A stretch of 64,000 nucleotides of DNA from Anaerolineales bacterium (GTDB taxonomy: Bacteria > Chloroflexota > Anaerolineae > Anaerolineales > Villigracilaceae), in contig JAIXKJ010000001.1 of assembly GCA_026928255.1 (NCBI GenBank), forward strand, positions 1 to 64,000, in the 5' to 3' direction. The position numbers and the translations under genes were made by a program. Below, one piece after another: positions 40,505-49,548 of this stretch (position 1 is the first letter of the stretch; each line of letters begins with the position of its first letter). The notes beneath the pieces are model-generated. The model had not been told where the DNA came from. It did no database searches and was given only the letters and a program-made list of their open reading frames with translations.

Positions 40505-43500
40505 CTAACAGCCGCGCGTTCTGACGGGCACGACGTTCCAAAGTTCGTTCCCGGAGAGGTTGCCTGTAACGATTACGCCTTTGAGGGAGATGGCGGAACC
40601 AGAAAGATCCCAGCCATGCCAGCCGTTTTGAGTCATACTTCCGCAAGCCATATTAATTGCGCCAACAGCAGACACCTTGATGCCGTTCTGGCTATTATTG
40701 TCGGCGGTGATGTTGGATAGAGAGGCTGATCCGCGCGTGTCTATGAGCAGACCGTCGCCGCCAAGGTTGTAATTGAACGAATTAAGTCCGCTGATGGCGA
40801 CACTGCCGTGTAAAACGCGGTTTGTGTCGGTTTCGTAGAAATTATTAAGCGCCGCGCCGTCTCTGCCATTCTTCTCTGCAGTAACGTTGCTAAGCGTAAT
40901 AGCGCCGTCTGCCGCTACAAGCAAACCGTGTTCTCCGTTGTTTGAGAAGTTGTTGACGCCGCTGATAACAACGTCTTGCTTTTTTGGTTTGTATTGGTTG
41001 GTATGATTAGCAGTATCTACTGAAACGCCGTCGCTGATATTGTTTGTCGCGGAAAGATTGCTTAATTTTACAACTCCGTTGCTCGCAACCCATAGACCTT
41101 CCGCGCCATTTCCCGTGAAAGTATTGCTGGCAAAGGCGGACGACGTAGTTACAGTAACGCCGCCGTTGGCGCCCGCAAATTGATTGTTTAGTCGAATTCC
41201 TGCTCCTTGATTATTGTTGGCGAGCGCGTCTTTGACGGTGATTGCTCCAAGCGAAATGACAGATAAACCGCTCGTGTAATTTCCAGAGAAGCGATTTGTG
41301 CCATTAAGAATAACGGGATTGGCGACGGTAACTCCAGTTTTATTGTCTAAACGAACGCCATATCCGTTTAAAGGATCGTGGTTTTGCCCGTTATTATCCG
41401 CGGTTAAGTTGACGGTTGCGATAATTCCTTTGCTGTAAATGTATAATCCGCTGTCGCCGTTGTTGTTGAAGTTGCCAAACCCGTTGAGCGTAACATTTTG
41501 AGAACTGGCGGCTCCAGCATTCTTTAATGTAACGCCTGTGTCGGCGTTGTTATTGGCTTCCAATTTGCCGACAGTAATCGCGCCAAAACTTTCGACGAGC
41601 AGCCCGTCTTTGCCGTTATCGTTAAAAGAGTTGGAGCCGATAGCGGGAGCAATAAGCGTAACCGTGCCAGTCGAGCCGACAAAATCATTTTTTAAATGCG
41701 CGCCAACGCCGCCGTTATTATTAGCGTCTAATCCTGCGATAGAAATTGCTCCAAAACTTTCGATATAAATGCCGTCGCCGCTATTATTCGAGAATGAGAA
41801 GACACGATCTTGGACGCCCGCCGGAGCGGTTAAGGTTATGCCGCCTTTTGCGCCGCTGAAATGATTGTTCAAATTCCAACCGTCGCCGCCGTTATTTGAA
41901 ATATTTGCGTCGTTGATGTTAATTTTTATCGCGCCTTTGCTAAGAACTTGCAACCCGTTGCCTGCGTTGCCGCTGGTGTAAATATATCCGGTTAGGGTAA
42001 TTTTTGCAGGTTTAACAGCGCTTGAATTGTCGAGCATCGCGCCAATTCCGTTTGAATTTTGATCGGCGCGTAAATTGGCGACCTTGATTTCCCCTTTGCT
42101 GAGAATCCATAATCCGCCGTTGTAATTTTGGTTGAAAGTATTTTGTCCTTTTAGCGTTACGGGTTTTTTTACGCCGTTACTGTTGTTGATGGAAGCGCCG
42201 TAGCCTTCAAGTCCTGCTCCTACCGCATCGTCAAAACTGAAAATAAGCCCGTTGTAACCGCCGTTGCCGTTCGCGCAGATATTGGATAAAACAACGGAGC
42301 CGTTTGTATTTATATCTAATCCAGATTGGAAATTGCCGCTCATGCTGTTGCACCAGCCAGCGTTGGCTGTGCCGATAACGACGTTGCCTGTTCCGAAGGT
42401 ATTTATAATAGTCACTCCGAAGCCAGAGTTTTTGTCGAATTGACTTGGATTAGAACCTGTATTTGCGATATTGCGATTATATCCGCCGTTATTGTTAGCA
42501 GTTAAGTTCGCAACGGCAACCGCCCCCATGCTGGAAATATCCAATCCGTTTCGCAAGTTATTGTTAAACGAATTAGATCCGCTAACGACGACCGCTTGAG
42601 GATTGGTTGCTAAGTGGTTGTCTATCTGCACTCCGCTTAAGCCGTTATTGTTTGCAGTTACGTTGTTGATAGAAACCGCGCCGTCGCTAAAAATGGCAAG
42701 TCCGTCGTTGGCGTTATTGTTGAAAATATTCGCGCCAGTTAACGTAACAGGAGCCGAGCCGTTAACGAATTGGTCGTTCTTAATATACGCGCCCCAGCCG
42801 ATATTTTTAGTGGCGGTTAAGTTATTAATCGTAACGGCTCCGTTAGAGAGGATGAACACTCCGCTTTCGCTATTAAATTTTGCTTGGTTGTTGTTGCCGT
42901 TAATGGTTACCGGTTTGGCAATAGCGCCGTAAGTATTATCTAAATGGACTCCGGTTGAATTGGAGTTTGCCGCTATCCCAGTAATAGTAATAGTACCCTT
43001 AGATTTTACGGTTAAGCCGTATGCTGTGTTAAGAGAAAATGTGCTATTAATGACGACCACATCGCTGGGCGCGCTGTCGTCGGCTCTTCGATTATCTAAT
43101 ACGGCGCCGTTGATGTCGGGCGATCCTGAATTTTGAATAACATCTACATTGTTTAAGGTGATTTTGCCCGTAGTTTCGACAAAGAGGGCAGAGGCGTTTG
43201 AGCCTCCGTCGAGCAACCCCGTAACGACGATGTTATTAATTGTAACTGCGTTATTCCAACCTAAGATGTGCAACGGAACGTTAAATTCAGAAGGGCTGGA
43301 AGAATTGATATTTTTATTTACGCCCGTCCAACCGCCTTGAATAGTAAGCGCATAGTTAGCCATTGTGGGCAATAAGGAACCGTCTATAGTAAACCCTAAC
43401 GCGGTAGGATCGTTTGTGTCGCTTTTATAGGTGGATTCAATCCAAATTGTTCCTGCTTTGTCGGGTTGGGAAGCGCTAAACCAATTTAATAAATCTTGGA

Positions 43501-44011
43501 AACTGGTATATGAAGGAGAACAACCCGCGCCGCCCGGTTTTACGCCCGCCGGACACCATTGCGGATCGCCATTCACAATGGCGTCAGCCGCTTCATTTGT
43601 CGCCAGCGGAACAACCTCTCCATTTTCGTCAAGAATGACGACTTGCGTGTCGCTAGGCGTTTGTTCTAGAATAGAAGCGGGCGTTTCCGATGTTTCGTCG
43701 TTTGTCGGCGCGGGCATTTCTTCTGTCGGAACGGGCGCGGCTTGTTCTTCATCTTCAAGCGTCGGAGTTGCGGTTGCGGGGGCTTCTTCTGTCGGCGCTT
43801 CGAAAGTCGGGGTTGGGGTGATGGCGGTCTCGCCTTCATCAACCGCAGGAGTTGCGTCGCCGCCCGTCGCAGGGGGCAAATCCGCGCTTTCTTCTGTCTG
43901 AGGCGGCGGAGCGGAATCGTCGGCAAAAGCTGGCGATGTCCACATCATGCTAAATGCGAACGCGACGAAGATTGTCGCTATAAGCATTGAAAAACGGGTC
44001 TTAATCATCAT
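40505..44011 (-). CDS. Secreted beta-helix repeat protein
   Basis: The 1168-residue protein has a signal peptide (about 1-31, ending SPAFA). A Thr/Pro/Glu/Ala-rich linker follows (about 32-125), then a segment with GDPQWCPAG and C-S-P-S-YTSF (about 150-175). About sixteen tandem units of roughly 55 residues run to near the C-terminus. Each unit follows NGLxIxSxGAIxxxNLxANNN, a variable loop, and xVTLxGxNxFNNN, the pattern of right-handed parallel beta-helices (pectate-lyase-like). No catalytic residues, LPXTG or C-terminal membrane anchor are seen; it ends VVPVRTRGC. The gene is AT-richer than its neighbours. A surface or sheath role is plausible; function unknown. Confidence 0.85.
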   Translation of the reverse strand: MMIKTRFSMLIATIFVAFAFSMMWTSPAFADDSAPPPQTEESADLPPATGGDATPAVDEGETAITPTPTFEAPTEEAPATATPTLEDEEQAAPVPTEEMPAPTNDETSETPASILEQTPSDTQVVILDENGEVVPLATNEAADAIVNGDPQWCPAGVKPGGAGCSPSYTSFQDLLNWFSASQPDKAGTIWIESTYKSDTNDPTALGFTIDGSLLPTMANYALTIQGGWTGVNKNINSSSPSEFNVPLHILGWNNAVTINNIVVTGLLDGGSNASALFVETTGKITLNNVDVIQNSGSPDINGAVLDNRRADDSAPSDVVVINSTFSLNTAYGLTVKSKGTITITGIAANSNSTGVHLDNTYGAIAKPVTINGNNNQAKFNSESGVFILSNGAVTINNLTATKNIGWGAYIKNDQFVNGSAPVTLTGANIFNNNANDGLAIFSDGAVSINNVTANNNGLSGVQIDNHLATNPQAVVVSGSNSFNNNLRNGLDISSMGAVAVANLTANNNGGYNRNIANTGSNPSQFDKNSGFGVTIINTFGTGNVVIGTANAGWCNSMSGNFQSGLDINTNGSVVLSNICANGNGGYNGLIFSFDDAVGAGLEGYGASINNSNGVKKPVTLKGQNTFNQNYNGGLWILSKGEIKVANLRADQNSNGIGAMLDNSSAVKPAKITLTGYIYTSGNAGNGLQVLSKGAIKININDANISNNGGDGWNLNNHFSGAKGGITLTAPAGVQDRVFSFSNNSGDGIYIESFGAISIAGLDANNNGGVGAHLKNDFVGSTGTVTLIAPAIGSNSFNDNGKDGLLVESFGAITVGKLEANNNADTGVTLKNAGAASSQNVTLNGFGNFNNNGDSGLYIYSKGIIATVNLTADNNGQNHDPLNGYGVRLDNKTGVTVANPVILNGTNRFSGNYTSGLSVISLGAITVKDALANNNQGAGIRLNNQFAGANGGVTVTTSSAFASNTFTGNGAEGLWVASNGVVKLSNLSATNNISDGVSVDTANHTNQYKPKKQDVVISGVNNFSNNGEHGLLVAADGAITLSNVTAEKNGRDGAALNNFYETDTNRVLHGSVAISGLNSFNYNLGGDGLLIDTRGSASLSNITADNNSQNGIKVSAVGAINMACGSMTQNGWHGWDLSGSAISLKGVIVTGNLSGNELWNVVPVRTRGC

Positions 44012-44263
44012 ATTCTCCTTGTATAAACTGCGGCGCGCCTATTTTTACGGCGCGCCTCCTTCCTAAGAGGAGGAATTCCTTAGGAAAGGTAAGAGCGACT
44101 CCTTAATTTTGTTGAAAACCATTCTAAAATGTTTGTGGGTAAAGTTGGCAAGGAAACGCTAAATCGAAATATAGTATAACGCCCAAATTAGCGTTTTATA
44201 GACGACGCCAATAAAAAATACTTTACATTATTGTAGAGGCGCCAATTCGCCGCGTTCTTGTCG
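44012..44263. other. Intergenic region with paired GGCGCGCC palindromes
   Basis: The 252-bp region holds two GGCGCGCC palindromes about 17 bp apart in the beta-helix leader (about 44032-44058) and an imperfect CTAAG...CTTAGG inverted repeat (about 44063-44080). The rest is AT-rich with a possible minus-strand -10 (TATACT, about 44173). No gene is seen. Confidence 0.5.
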
Positions 44264-45037
44264 CTAAGCCAACTTAAATCCGCAAACCATCTTCACGTCA
44301 ATTTCGGAGCGGAAGTTAATCGTCTCGCCGTTTTCGGCGGCGCGGGCGAGCGCCTCGCGGATGCGCTCCACGCCGCGCTGATAATCCGCTTCGCTTAACA
44401 GCGCCAGTTGCGAGGTGGCGCTGTGCTTCAAAAACGGGTCGTCCAACACCGCCGCGCCCATGTGGACGTTGCAAATTTGCTCGGCGACGTTGACCGAAAT
44501 ATGTTGCAAGCCTTCCTCGCCCACCCAACGCGCCACGTCCGTCGCGGCAGGGTAGCGGCGCAAATCGGTTTGGTAAACGCCGTCAAAATATTTATAGATG
44601 TACCAATATTCCGAACCTGCGTGCGGGTCGTGTCCCAACACAGCCAACGCGCCGCGCGGTTTGAGCAGACGCGCCGCTTCGGCGACGAAGGCGCGATGAT
44701 CGCCAAAGTGATGAATCGCGTCCACGCAGTAGACGAGGTCGAATGTGGATGAAGGATACGGGAGGCGCGTCGCGTCCGCTTGGGCGAGATGCAACGGCGC
44801 AGGCTGACCTTTGGCTTGATGCAACATCCCCAGCGAATAATCTGCGCCGAAAACTTTCCGTCCGCGTTGACGGAGCAGGTTAAGCCAAAAGCCGGTTCCG
44901 CAACCGACTTCCAAAATTGTCTCGGCGCGGACGCGCTCGGCGAGGTCGAGCAAGGCTTGTCCGCGCGGCCACTTTTGCGCGGCGGGGTAGCGCTGATTGT
45001 ATTGATTTGCAATTGGGTCGTAGTTTAACTCGCTCAC
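44264..45037 (-). CDS. Class I SAM-dependent methyltransferase
   Basis: The 257-residue protein has the SAM-binding motif ILEVGCGTGFWLNLL (about 40-54), the acidic residue in VFGADYS and the motif DATRLPYPSSTFDLVYC of the UbiE/COQ5-like family. The substrate is unknown. The start is GTG, overlapping the aminotransferase stop by 4 bp (GTGA), so the two are translationally coupled and may modify the same compound. Confidence 0.85.
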   Translation of the reverse strand: MSELNYDPIANQYNQRYPAAQKWPRGQALLDLAERVRAETILEVGCGTGFWLNLLRQRGRKVFGADYSLGMLHQAKGQPAPLHLAQADATRLPYPSSTFDLVYCVDAIHHFGDHRAFVAEAARLLKPRGALAVLGHDPHAGSEYWYIYKYFDGVYQTDLRRYPAATDVARWVGEEGLQHISVNVAEQICNVHMGAAVLDDPFLKHSATSQLALLSEADYQRGVERIREALARAAENGETINFRSEIDVKMVCGFKLA

Positions 45038-46428
45038 GAAAGCAAGCCTCTGGCGAAAGTCAACAGCGCGTGCGCGTCGTTGAAATTGGTCAACATGCCG
45101 ACGGAAATTCGCACCGCGCCGGACGATTTGCCGTCAATGCACTTGCGAAATTCGTCTAAAGACATGACGTCTTTGTGTTCGGGGCGCGTAAAGCAAACGT
45201 CGAGTTCCACGCGCGAAATGCCGAGCGCCACCTCGCCCGCGCCTGGGTTGCAAAAGCAGCCCGTGCGCAAAGAGATGTTGACTTTATTGGCTTCGCTTTC
45301 AATGAAGCGGTGGTCGAAGGCGCGGTCGTCTTTGTCGTAAAAGTTGACCGTAATCGCGCCGCCTCGATCTTCTGTGGATGTGGGTCCGAAGACGCGCACT
45401 AACGGGACGCCCGTGCTGTGCTTCATGGCGGTCAGGTTATCCAAGAGCCAACCGGTTAAGGTTTCGACCCGTTCGCCGATGACTTCGTAGCCAATGGACT
45501 CGATGTGCTTCAAGCCGATTTCCAGCGCGGGGATGCTGAGGTAATCGAGCGTGCCGTCTTCAAAGGCAGGCGCGCCGTCAGCGAGATAGTATTTATCGCC
45601 CTGCACCGAAGCGACGGTGATTGTTCCGCCCGCGAACCAAGGGCGGTGCAACTTCGCCAGCGCGTCTTTGCGGGCGATGAGCGCGCCCAAGCCAGTCGGG
45701 TAACCGAAAATTTTATAAAACGAAATCGGCACAAAGTCGGGCTTGACTTGACTCAAATCCAAGCGGCTGGTGGGGACGAAGGCGGCGGCGTCGAGCAGCA
45801 CGTCCCAGCCGTAGGCATGGGCTTTCTCGATCCATTCGAGCGGGTGCTTGACGGAGGAGAAGTTCGATTGGGCGGGATAGGCAAAAAGGTTGTGTCCGCT
45901 CCTCGAAGGCTGACTCAGTTCGAGGTCCAGTTGGGCGGCGTCCACGCGCATATCTGGCAATGCGACGGGGATGTAGGTTACGTCTGCGCCGCGCGCGTGG
46001 GCGAATTCTCGAATCCCGTTGACCGAATTGTGGTTGTCGAAGGTCAACAGGTAGCGCCCGTTGGGGAAGGGGTAACTTTCGCCGACCAGTTTGAGCGCGC
46101 CGCTGGCGTTGGGCGTGAAGATGGCGAGGTATTCGCTGGGGTCGGCGTTGAAGAATTTGAGGACGTATTCGCGCGCGCTTTCGACGAGATGCGTGGCGGC
46201 GAGCGAAGTGGGGTTGGAGGAGTGCGGGTTGCCGAAGACGTTTTCGCGCAACATTTGCTGGTGCTTTTGAATTTGCGATTCGGCGTAGATGCCGCCGCCG
46301 GTGTAATCGAGGTAGACGTGTTCGGCGGCGTCGAGGCGCGCGTAATCGCTTTGGCGCAACTCGTCCAGTTTTGCGGTGCGGGCGTAAGAAGGATATTTTT
46401 TGAGGAAGGTTTCAAATTCGGGAGTCAT
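45034..46428 (-). CDS. Class V aminotransferase related to molybdenum cofactor sulfurase
   Basis: The 464-residue PLP enzyme has YLDYTGGGIY and FGNPHSSNPTS near the N-terminus and the PLP lysine in SFYKIFGYPTGLGALI, which is the Moco-sulfurase-type pattern. A cysteine-rich segment RTGCFCNPGAGE lies near 400. It lacks the C-terminal MOSC domain of real Moco sulfurases, so it could be a cysteine desulfurase-like sulfur donor or an aminotransferase of other function. The methyltransferase gene overlaps its end. Confidence 0.83.
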   Translation of the reverse strand: MTPEFETFLKKYPSYARTAKLDELRQSDYARLDAAEHVYLDYTGGGIYAESQIQKHQQMLRENVFGNPHSSNPTSLAATHLVESAREYVLKFFNADPSEYLAIFTPNASGALKLVGESYPFPNGRYLLTFDNHNSVNGIREFAHARGADVTYIPVALPDMRVDAAQLDLELSQPSRSGHNLFAYPAQSNFSSVKHPLEWIEKAHAYGWDVLLDAAAFVPTSRLDLSQVKPDFVPISFYKIFGYPTGLGALIARKDALAKLHRPWFAGGTITVASVQGDKYYLADGAPAFEDGTLDYLSIPALEIGLKHIESIGYEVIGERVETLTGWLLDNLTAMKHSTGVPLVRVFGPTSTEDRGGAITVNFYDKDDRAFDHRFIESEANKVNISLRTGCFCNPGAGEVALGISRVELDVCFTRPEHKDVMSLDEFRKCIDGKSSGAVRISVGMLTNFNDAHALLTFARGLLS

Positions 46429-46505
46429 GGGTTAATTTAACCATAGAATCGGTTTTGTCGGGTTGGGTTGCTCCGATAAGAAATATCCTCGTTTATCTTT
46501 GGTTG

Positions 46506-47261
46506 CTATTTCACCGGATTTCCCAATTTTCCCAAACCTTCAATTTCCACTTCGACCAAATCGCCGCCGCGCAATTCGCCGACGCCCGCGGGCGTGCCGG
46601 TAAAAATCAAGTCGGCGGGTTCGAGCGTCATAATAGACGAAACGTAGGCGATCAACGCGCCGACGTTAAAGACCATATCGCGCGTGGACGCCATCTGGCG
46701 CATCTGCCCGTTGACGCGGCAAGTTACCACCGCGTCGGACGGGTCGAAGTCGGTGTCAATCCACGGTCCGAAGGGGCAGAAGGTGTCAAAGCCTTTGGCG
46801 CGCGTCCATTGCCCGTCGGTTTTTTGCAAGTCGCGGGCGGTAACGTCGTTGCCGATGGTGAAACCGAAGATGTGTTCCTTCGCTTCTTCGGCGGCGATGT
46901 TTTTTGCGCGCTTACCGATGACGACGACCAACTCGCCCTCATGCTCGACTTGTTTGGATTGCGTCGGCAAGACGATGTTTTGATTCGCCGCAAGAATCGA
47001 AGACGGCGGCTTGAAAAATAAAAGCGGAATCTTCGGGACTTCGTGCCCCAACTCTTTGGCGTGATCCACATAATTGCGCCCGACGCAAACGATTTTGCTC
47101 GGCTCGCAAGGCGCGAGCAAAGTCAACTCGTCGAGCGGAATGCGCGCTTCGCGGCGGCGATATTCGCCGAAAGGATTCCCTTGCACCTCGCCGACTTTGT
47201 CGTCAAGCATCCAGCCGTAAGCGGGCGTTCCCGCCTCTGTTTGATAGCGGATAATTCGCAT
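46506..47261 (-). CDS. Fumarylacetoacetate hydrolase-family enzyme
   Basis: The 251-residue protein has the FAH fold signatures VCVGRNYVDHAKELG, EHEGELVVVIGK (metal-binding glutamates), FGFTIGNDVTARDLQ and DLIFTGTPAGVGEL. Members hydrolyse or decarboxylate acylpyruvates and related metabolites, such as oxaloacetate or aromatic-degradation products; the substrate cannot be told. It starts directly at the folK stop. Confidence 0.9.
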   Translation of the reverse strand: MRIIRYQTEAGTPAYGWMLDDKVGEVQGNPFGEYRRREARIPLDELTLLAPCEPSKIVCVGRNYVDHAKELGHEVPKIPLLFFKPPSSILAANQNIVLPTQSKQVEHEGELVVVIGKRAKNIAAEEAKEHIFGFTIGNDVTARDLQKTDGQWTRAKGFDTFCPFGPWIDTDFDPSDAVVTCRVNGQMRQMASTRDMVFNVGALIAYVSSIMTLEPADLIFTGTPAGVGELRGGDLVEVEIEGLGKLGNPVK

Positions 47262-47750
47262 TTAACGCTTTCCCGTAAATTTATGAATGTTCAAACGATC
47301 TACGTCCAAGAGCAGTTCGCTAATCGGCTTGTTCAAAACGGGATGGACAAGATCCGGCGTGAGGTCATGCAAGGGGACGAGGACGAAGGCGCGTTGATGC
47401 AAGCGCGGATGCGGCACAATCAGCGGCGGTTCGTCGAGGATTAAGTCGTCGTAAAAGAGAATGTCAATGTCAATCAAGCGCGGACCGTTTTCAAAAGAAG
47501 GCTCGCGCCCCAAGACGCTTTCAAGGCGCTTCAAATGCGCCAACAAATCGTCCGCTTTTAAGTAGGTTTTGACCAGGACAACTTGATTCAAAAAAGCGGG
47601 TTGGTCGGCGTAGCCCCAGGGCGGCGTTTCATAAATGGGCGATTTTTTCTTCACTTCCATTTGCGGCGGAAAATTGGAGATCGCGTTTTTCAAGTTGGCG
47701 ATTCGATTTCCTAAATTGCTGCCCAACGCGAGATAAACGGCGTGTTCCAT
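47262..47750 (-). CDS. folK: HPPK, folate biosynthesis
   Basis: FolK transfers pyrophosphate from ATP to 6-hydroxymethyl-dihydropterin. The protein of about 162 residues has VYLALGSNLGNR, YETPPWGYADQPAFLNQV and GPRLIDIDILFYDD, the family's conserved blocks. I chose the ATG at 47750 because GGAGG precedes it at 3-4 bases and homologs start there. It lies 8 bp after nth. Confidence 0.95.
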   Translation of the reverse strand: MEHAVYLALGSNLGNRIANLKNAISNFPPQMEVKKKSPIYETPPWGYADQPAFLNQVVLVKTYLKADDLLAHLKRLESVLGREPSFENGPRLIDIDILFYDDLILDEPPLIVPHPRLHQRAFVLVPLHDLTPDLVHPVLNKPISELLLDVDRLNIHKFTGKR

Positions 47751-47758
47751 ACGCCTCC

Positions 47759-48424
47759 TTAAACGGTTTTGTCTTTGTAATCGCACAAATGCCGCACGGG
47801 GCATTGCGGGCAATTCGGCTTGCGCGCGTGGCAAACTTGACGTCCCAAACGGATGAGGTTGAGGTGCGCGGGGTAATAGGTTTCGACGGGGAAGATGGAT
47901 TCCAAATGCGCGTGCGCTTGCTCAAAATTTAACTCGGCGGGACGCAAACCAATGCGCCCCGTAACGCGATAAACGTGCGTGTCCACGGGGAAGGCGGGCA
48001 TGCCCAGCGCAAAGCAGAGGACGATGGCGGCAGTTTTCGGACCGACTCCTTTGAACTTCGTCAGCCATTTGCGCGCCTCCGCGACGGGCATGTCGGCGAG
48101 GAATTGCAAATCCAATTCGCCGCGTTCTTCGCTGATGGCTTTGAGTATCGCCAAAATGCGCGGACCTTTTTGATTCGCCAAACCCGCCGGGCGAATGGCT
48201 TCGATGACCCCCGCTTCGTCGGCGTCGCGCAATAATTCCCATGTCGGGTATTTGGCGAGCAGGGCGGCGAAGGCGCGGTCGCAGTTGGCGTCGGTGGTGT
48301 TTTGCGAAAGGATCGTGCCGACCAGTTCGTGAATGGCCGGCATCGGGTTTTCTCGAATCGGTTCGCCGTAAACTTGAATCAGCGTTTCGTGAATTTGCAA
48401 AGCGCGTTTTTTTAAATCAGTCAT
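47759..48424 (-). CDS. nth: Endonuclease III-type DNA glycosylase
   Basis: Nth removes oxidised pyrimidines. The protein of about 221 residues has the helix-hairpin-helix with catalytic lysine (FKGVGPKTAAIVL), the catalytic aspartate in VDTHVYR, and the 4Fe-4S cysteines C-x6-C-x2-C-x5-C (CHARKPNCPQCPVRHLC). I chose the ATG at 48424 rather than one six codons upstream because the extra residues are not homologous-looking. It is first of the nth-folK-FAH unit. Confidence 0.93.
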   Translation of the reverse strand: MTDLKKRALQIHETLIQVYGEPIRENPMPAIHELVGTILSQNTTDANCDRAFAALLAKYPTWELLRDADEAGVIEAIRPAGLANQKGPRILAILKAISEERGELDLQFLADMPVAEARKWLTKFKGVGPKTAAIVLCFALGMPAFPVDTHVYRVTGRIGLRPAELNFEQAHAHLESIFPVETYYPAHLNLIRLGRQVCHARKPNCPQCPVRHLCDYKDKTV

Positions 48425-48486
48425 GGTGTTTTCCGAAAGCAATAATTTTCAGCGCGCTTAACGCGCAAGCGTTTTTCAAAATTAAT

Positions 48487-49545
48487 TTATGGCAACTGAA
48501 AAACGGGATACAACTCGCCCGTAATCAGCCCCGCGTAATTGGTCAGCGTCTTCCGCGGACCAAATTCCGCCAACGCCTCTAACTGCGCCGAATCCAACGC
48601 GCCCAACTGACGCAGAATCTCCAACGTCGCAGGCGGGCGGACGCGGGTGTGCTTTTCGAGATGATTGTCCATAGGCGATTTGTCGCCGTCCACAACTTTG
48701 AACGCGACGCCGACGCCTTGCTCGTGAATCACTCCCGCCGCAATGCCGATAATTTGGAAGCCTTCCGCGCCGCGTTTCGTAACGATTTTCCCGCCAGCGA
48801 CGCGCATCAACTCCGCGTCAAATTCGCCAAAGTTGCTGATCATTTCGGGGCAAGCCGTCATCGCCGAAGTGATTTTTTCGCAAGCGGCGGCGCGTTCGGC
48901 GGAAAGTCCGCGCGGGTCGCAAAAACGCGCCATGCCCCAAGCGGCGTTGAAGAGCGGCAAGGCGAAGTTCGGCGCGGAGCAGCCGTCCGTGCCGAGTTGA
49001 ATTTCGTCCGCGCTAATTTCGCACATCTGCGCCAGCGTTTGCAAAATTTCGCGTTGAACGGGGTGGGCGAGGTCGAGGTAGGTTTCGAGCGGCAGTCCGC
49101 GCATTTTAGCGAAAGCCAACAAGGCGGTGTGCTTGCCCGAACAGTTGTTGAAGTTGGCGGTCGGCGTGATGCTTTGTTGAATCGTCTCGCGCAGTTTTTG
49201 CGCGTCGCTTGGCAGGTGCGGACCGCATTGCAGTTGACTCTCTTCAATGCCGATTTTCTTTTGCAGCGCCGCAATCGCGTCGAGGTGAATCTGCGCCGTC
49301 TCGTGCGAGGAGCAGGCGACGGCGATTTCGCGTCGAGTCAAGTTGAAATATTCCGCGCCGCCGCTTTCGATGAAAGGCAACACTTGAAACGGTTTGGCGG
49401 ACGAGCGCAGAAAAGCGACGCTTTGCGCGTCGCCGTAAGAGTGCAACAACGTCCCGTCCGCCGCGACGACGGCAATCGAGCCGAAGTGAACGGCTTCGAC
49501 GACCGAGCCGCGAGTCAGTTCAAGGATAGGTTGCGCGCGTTTCAT
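48487..49545 (-). CDS. L-asparaginase II (Rhizobium etli type)
   Basis: The 352-residue protein belongs to the structurally distinct asparaginase II family: RSSAKPFQ, CSSHETAQIHL and NCSGKHTALL are the serine/lysine active-site segments, and TDGCSAPNFALPL follows. It hydrolyses asparagine to aspartate and ammonia. No signal peptide is seen, so it is cytoplasmic. It starts 3 bp after the metallo-beta-lactamase-fold gene. Confidence 0.9.
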   Translation of the reverse strand: MKRAQPILELTRGSVVEAVHFGSIAVVAADGTLLHSYGDAQSVAFLRSSAKPFQVLPFIESGGAEYFNLTRREIAVACSSHETAQIHLDAIAALQKKIGIEESQLQCGPHLPSDAQKLRETIQQSITPTANFNNCSGKHTALLAFAKMRGLPLETYLDLAHPVQREILQTLAQMCEISADEIQLGTDGCSAPNFALPLFNAAWGMARFCDPRGLSAERAAACEKITSAMTACPEMISNFGEFDAELMRVAGGKIVTKRGAEGFQIIGIAAGVIHEQGVGVAFKVVDGDKSPMDNHLEKHTRVRPPATLEILRQLGALDSAQLEALAEFGPRKTLTNYAGLITGELYPVFQLP

Positions 49546-49548
49546 TAA

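Noticed and set aside
40376..40720. A 114-codon plus-strand open frame over the cobalamin riboswitch and beta-helix gene end
   Set aside because: It overlaps a riboswitch, a terminator and the opposite-strand gene; no homology-like features.
45505..46440. A 311-codon plus-strand open frame
   Set aside because: Antisense to the class V aminotransferase gene, with no recognisable domain; a consequence of GC-rich codon use.
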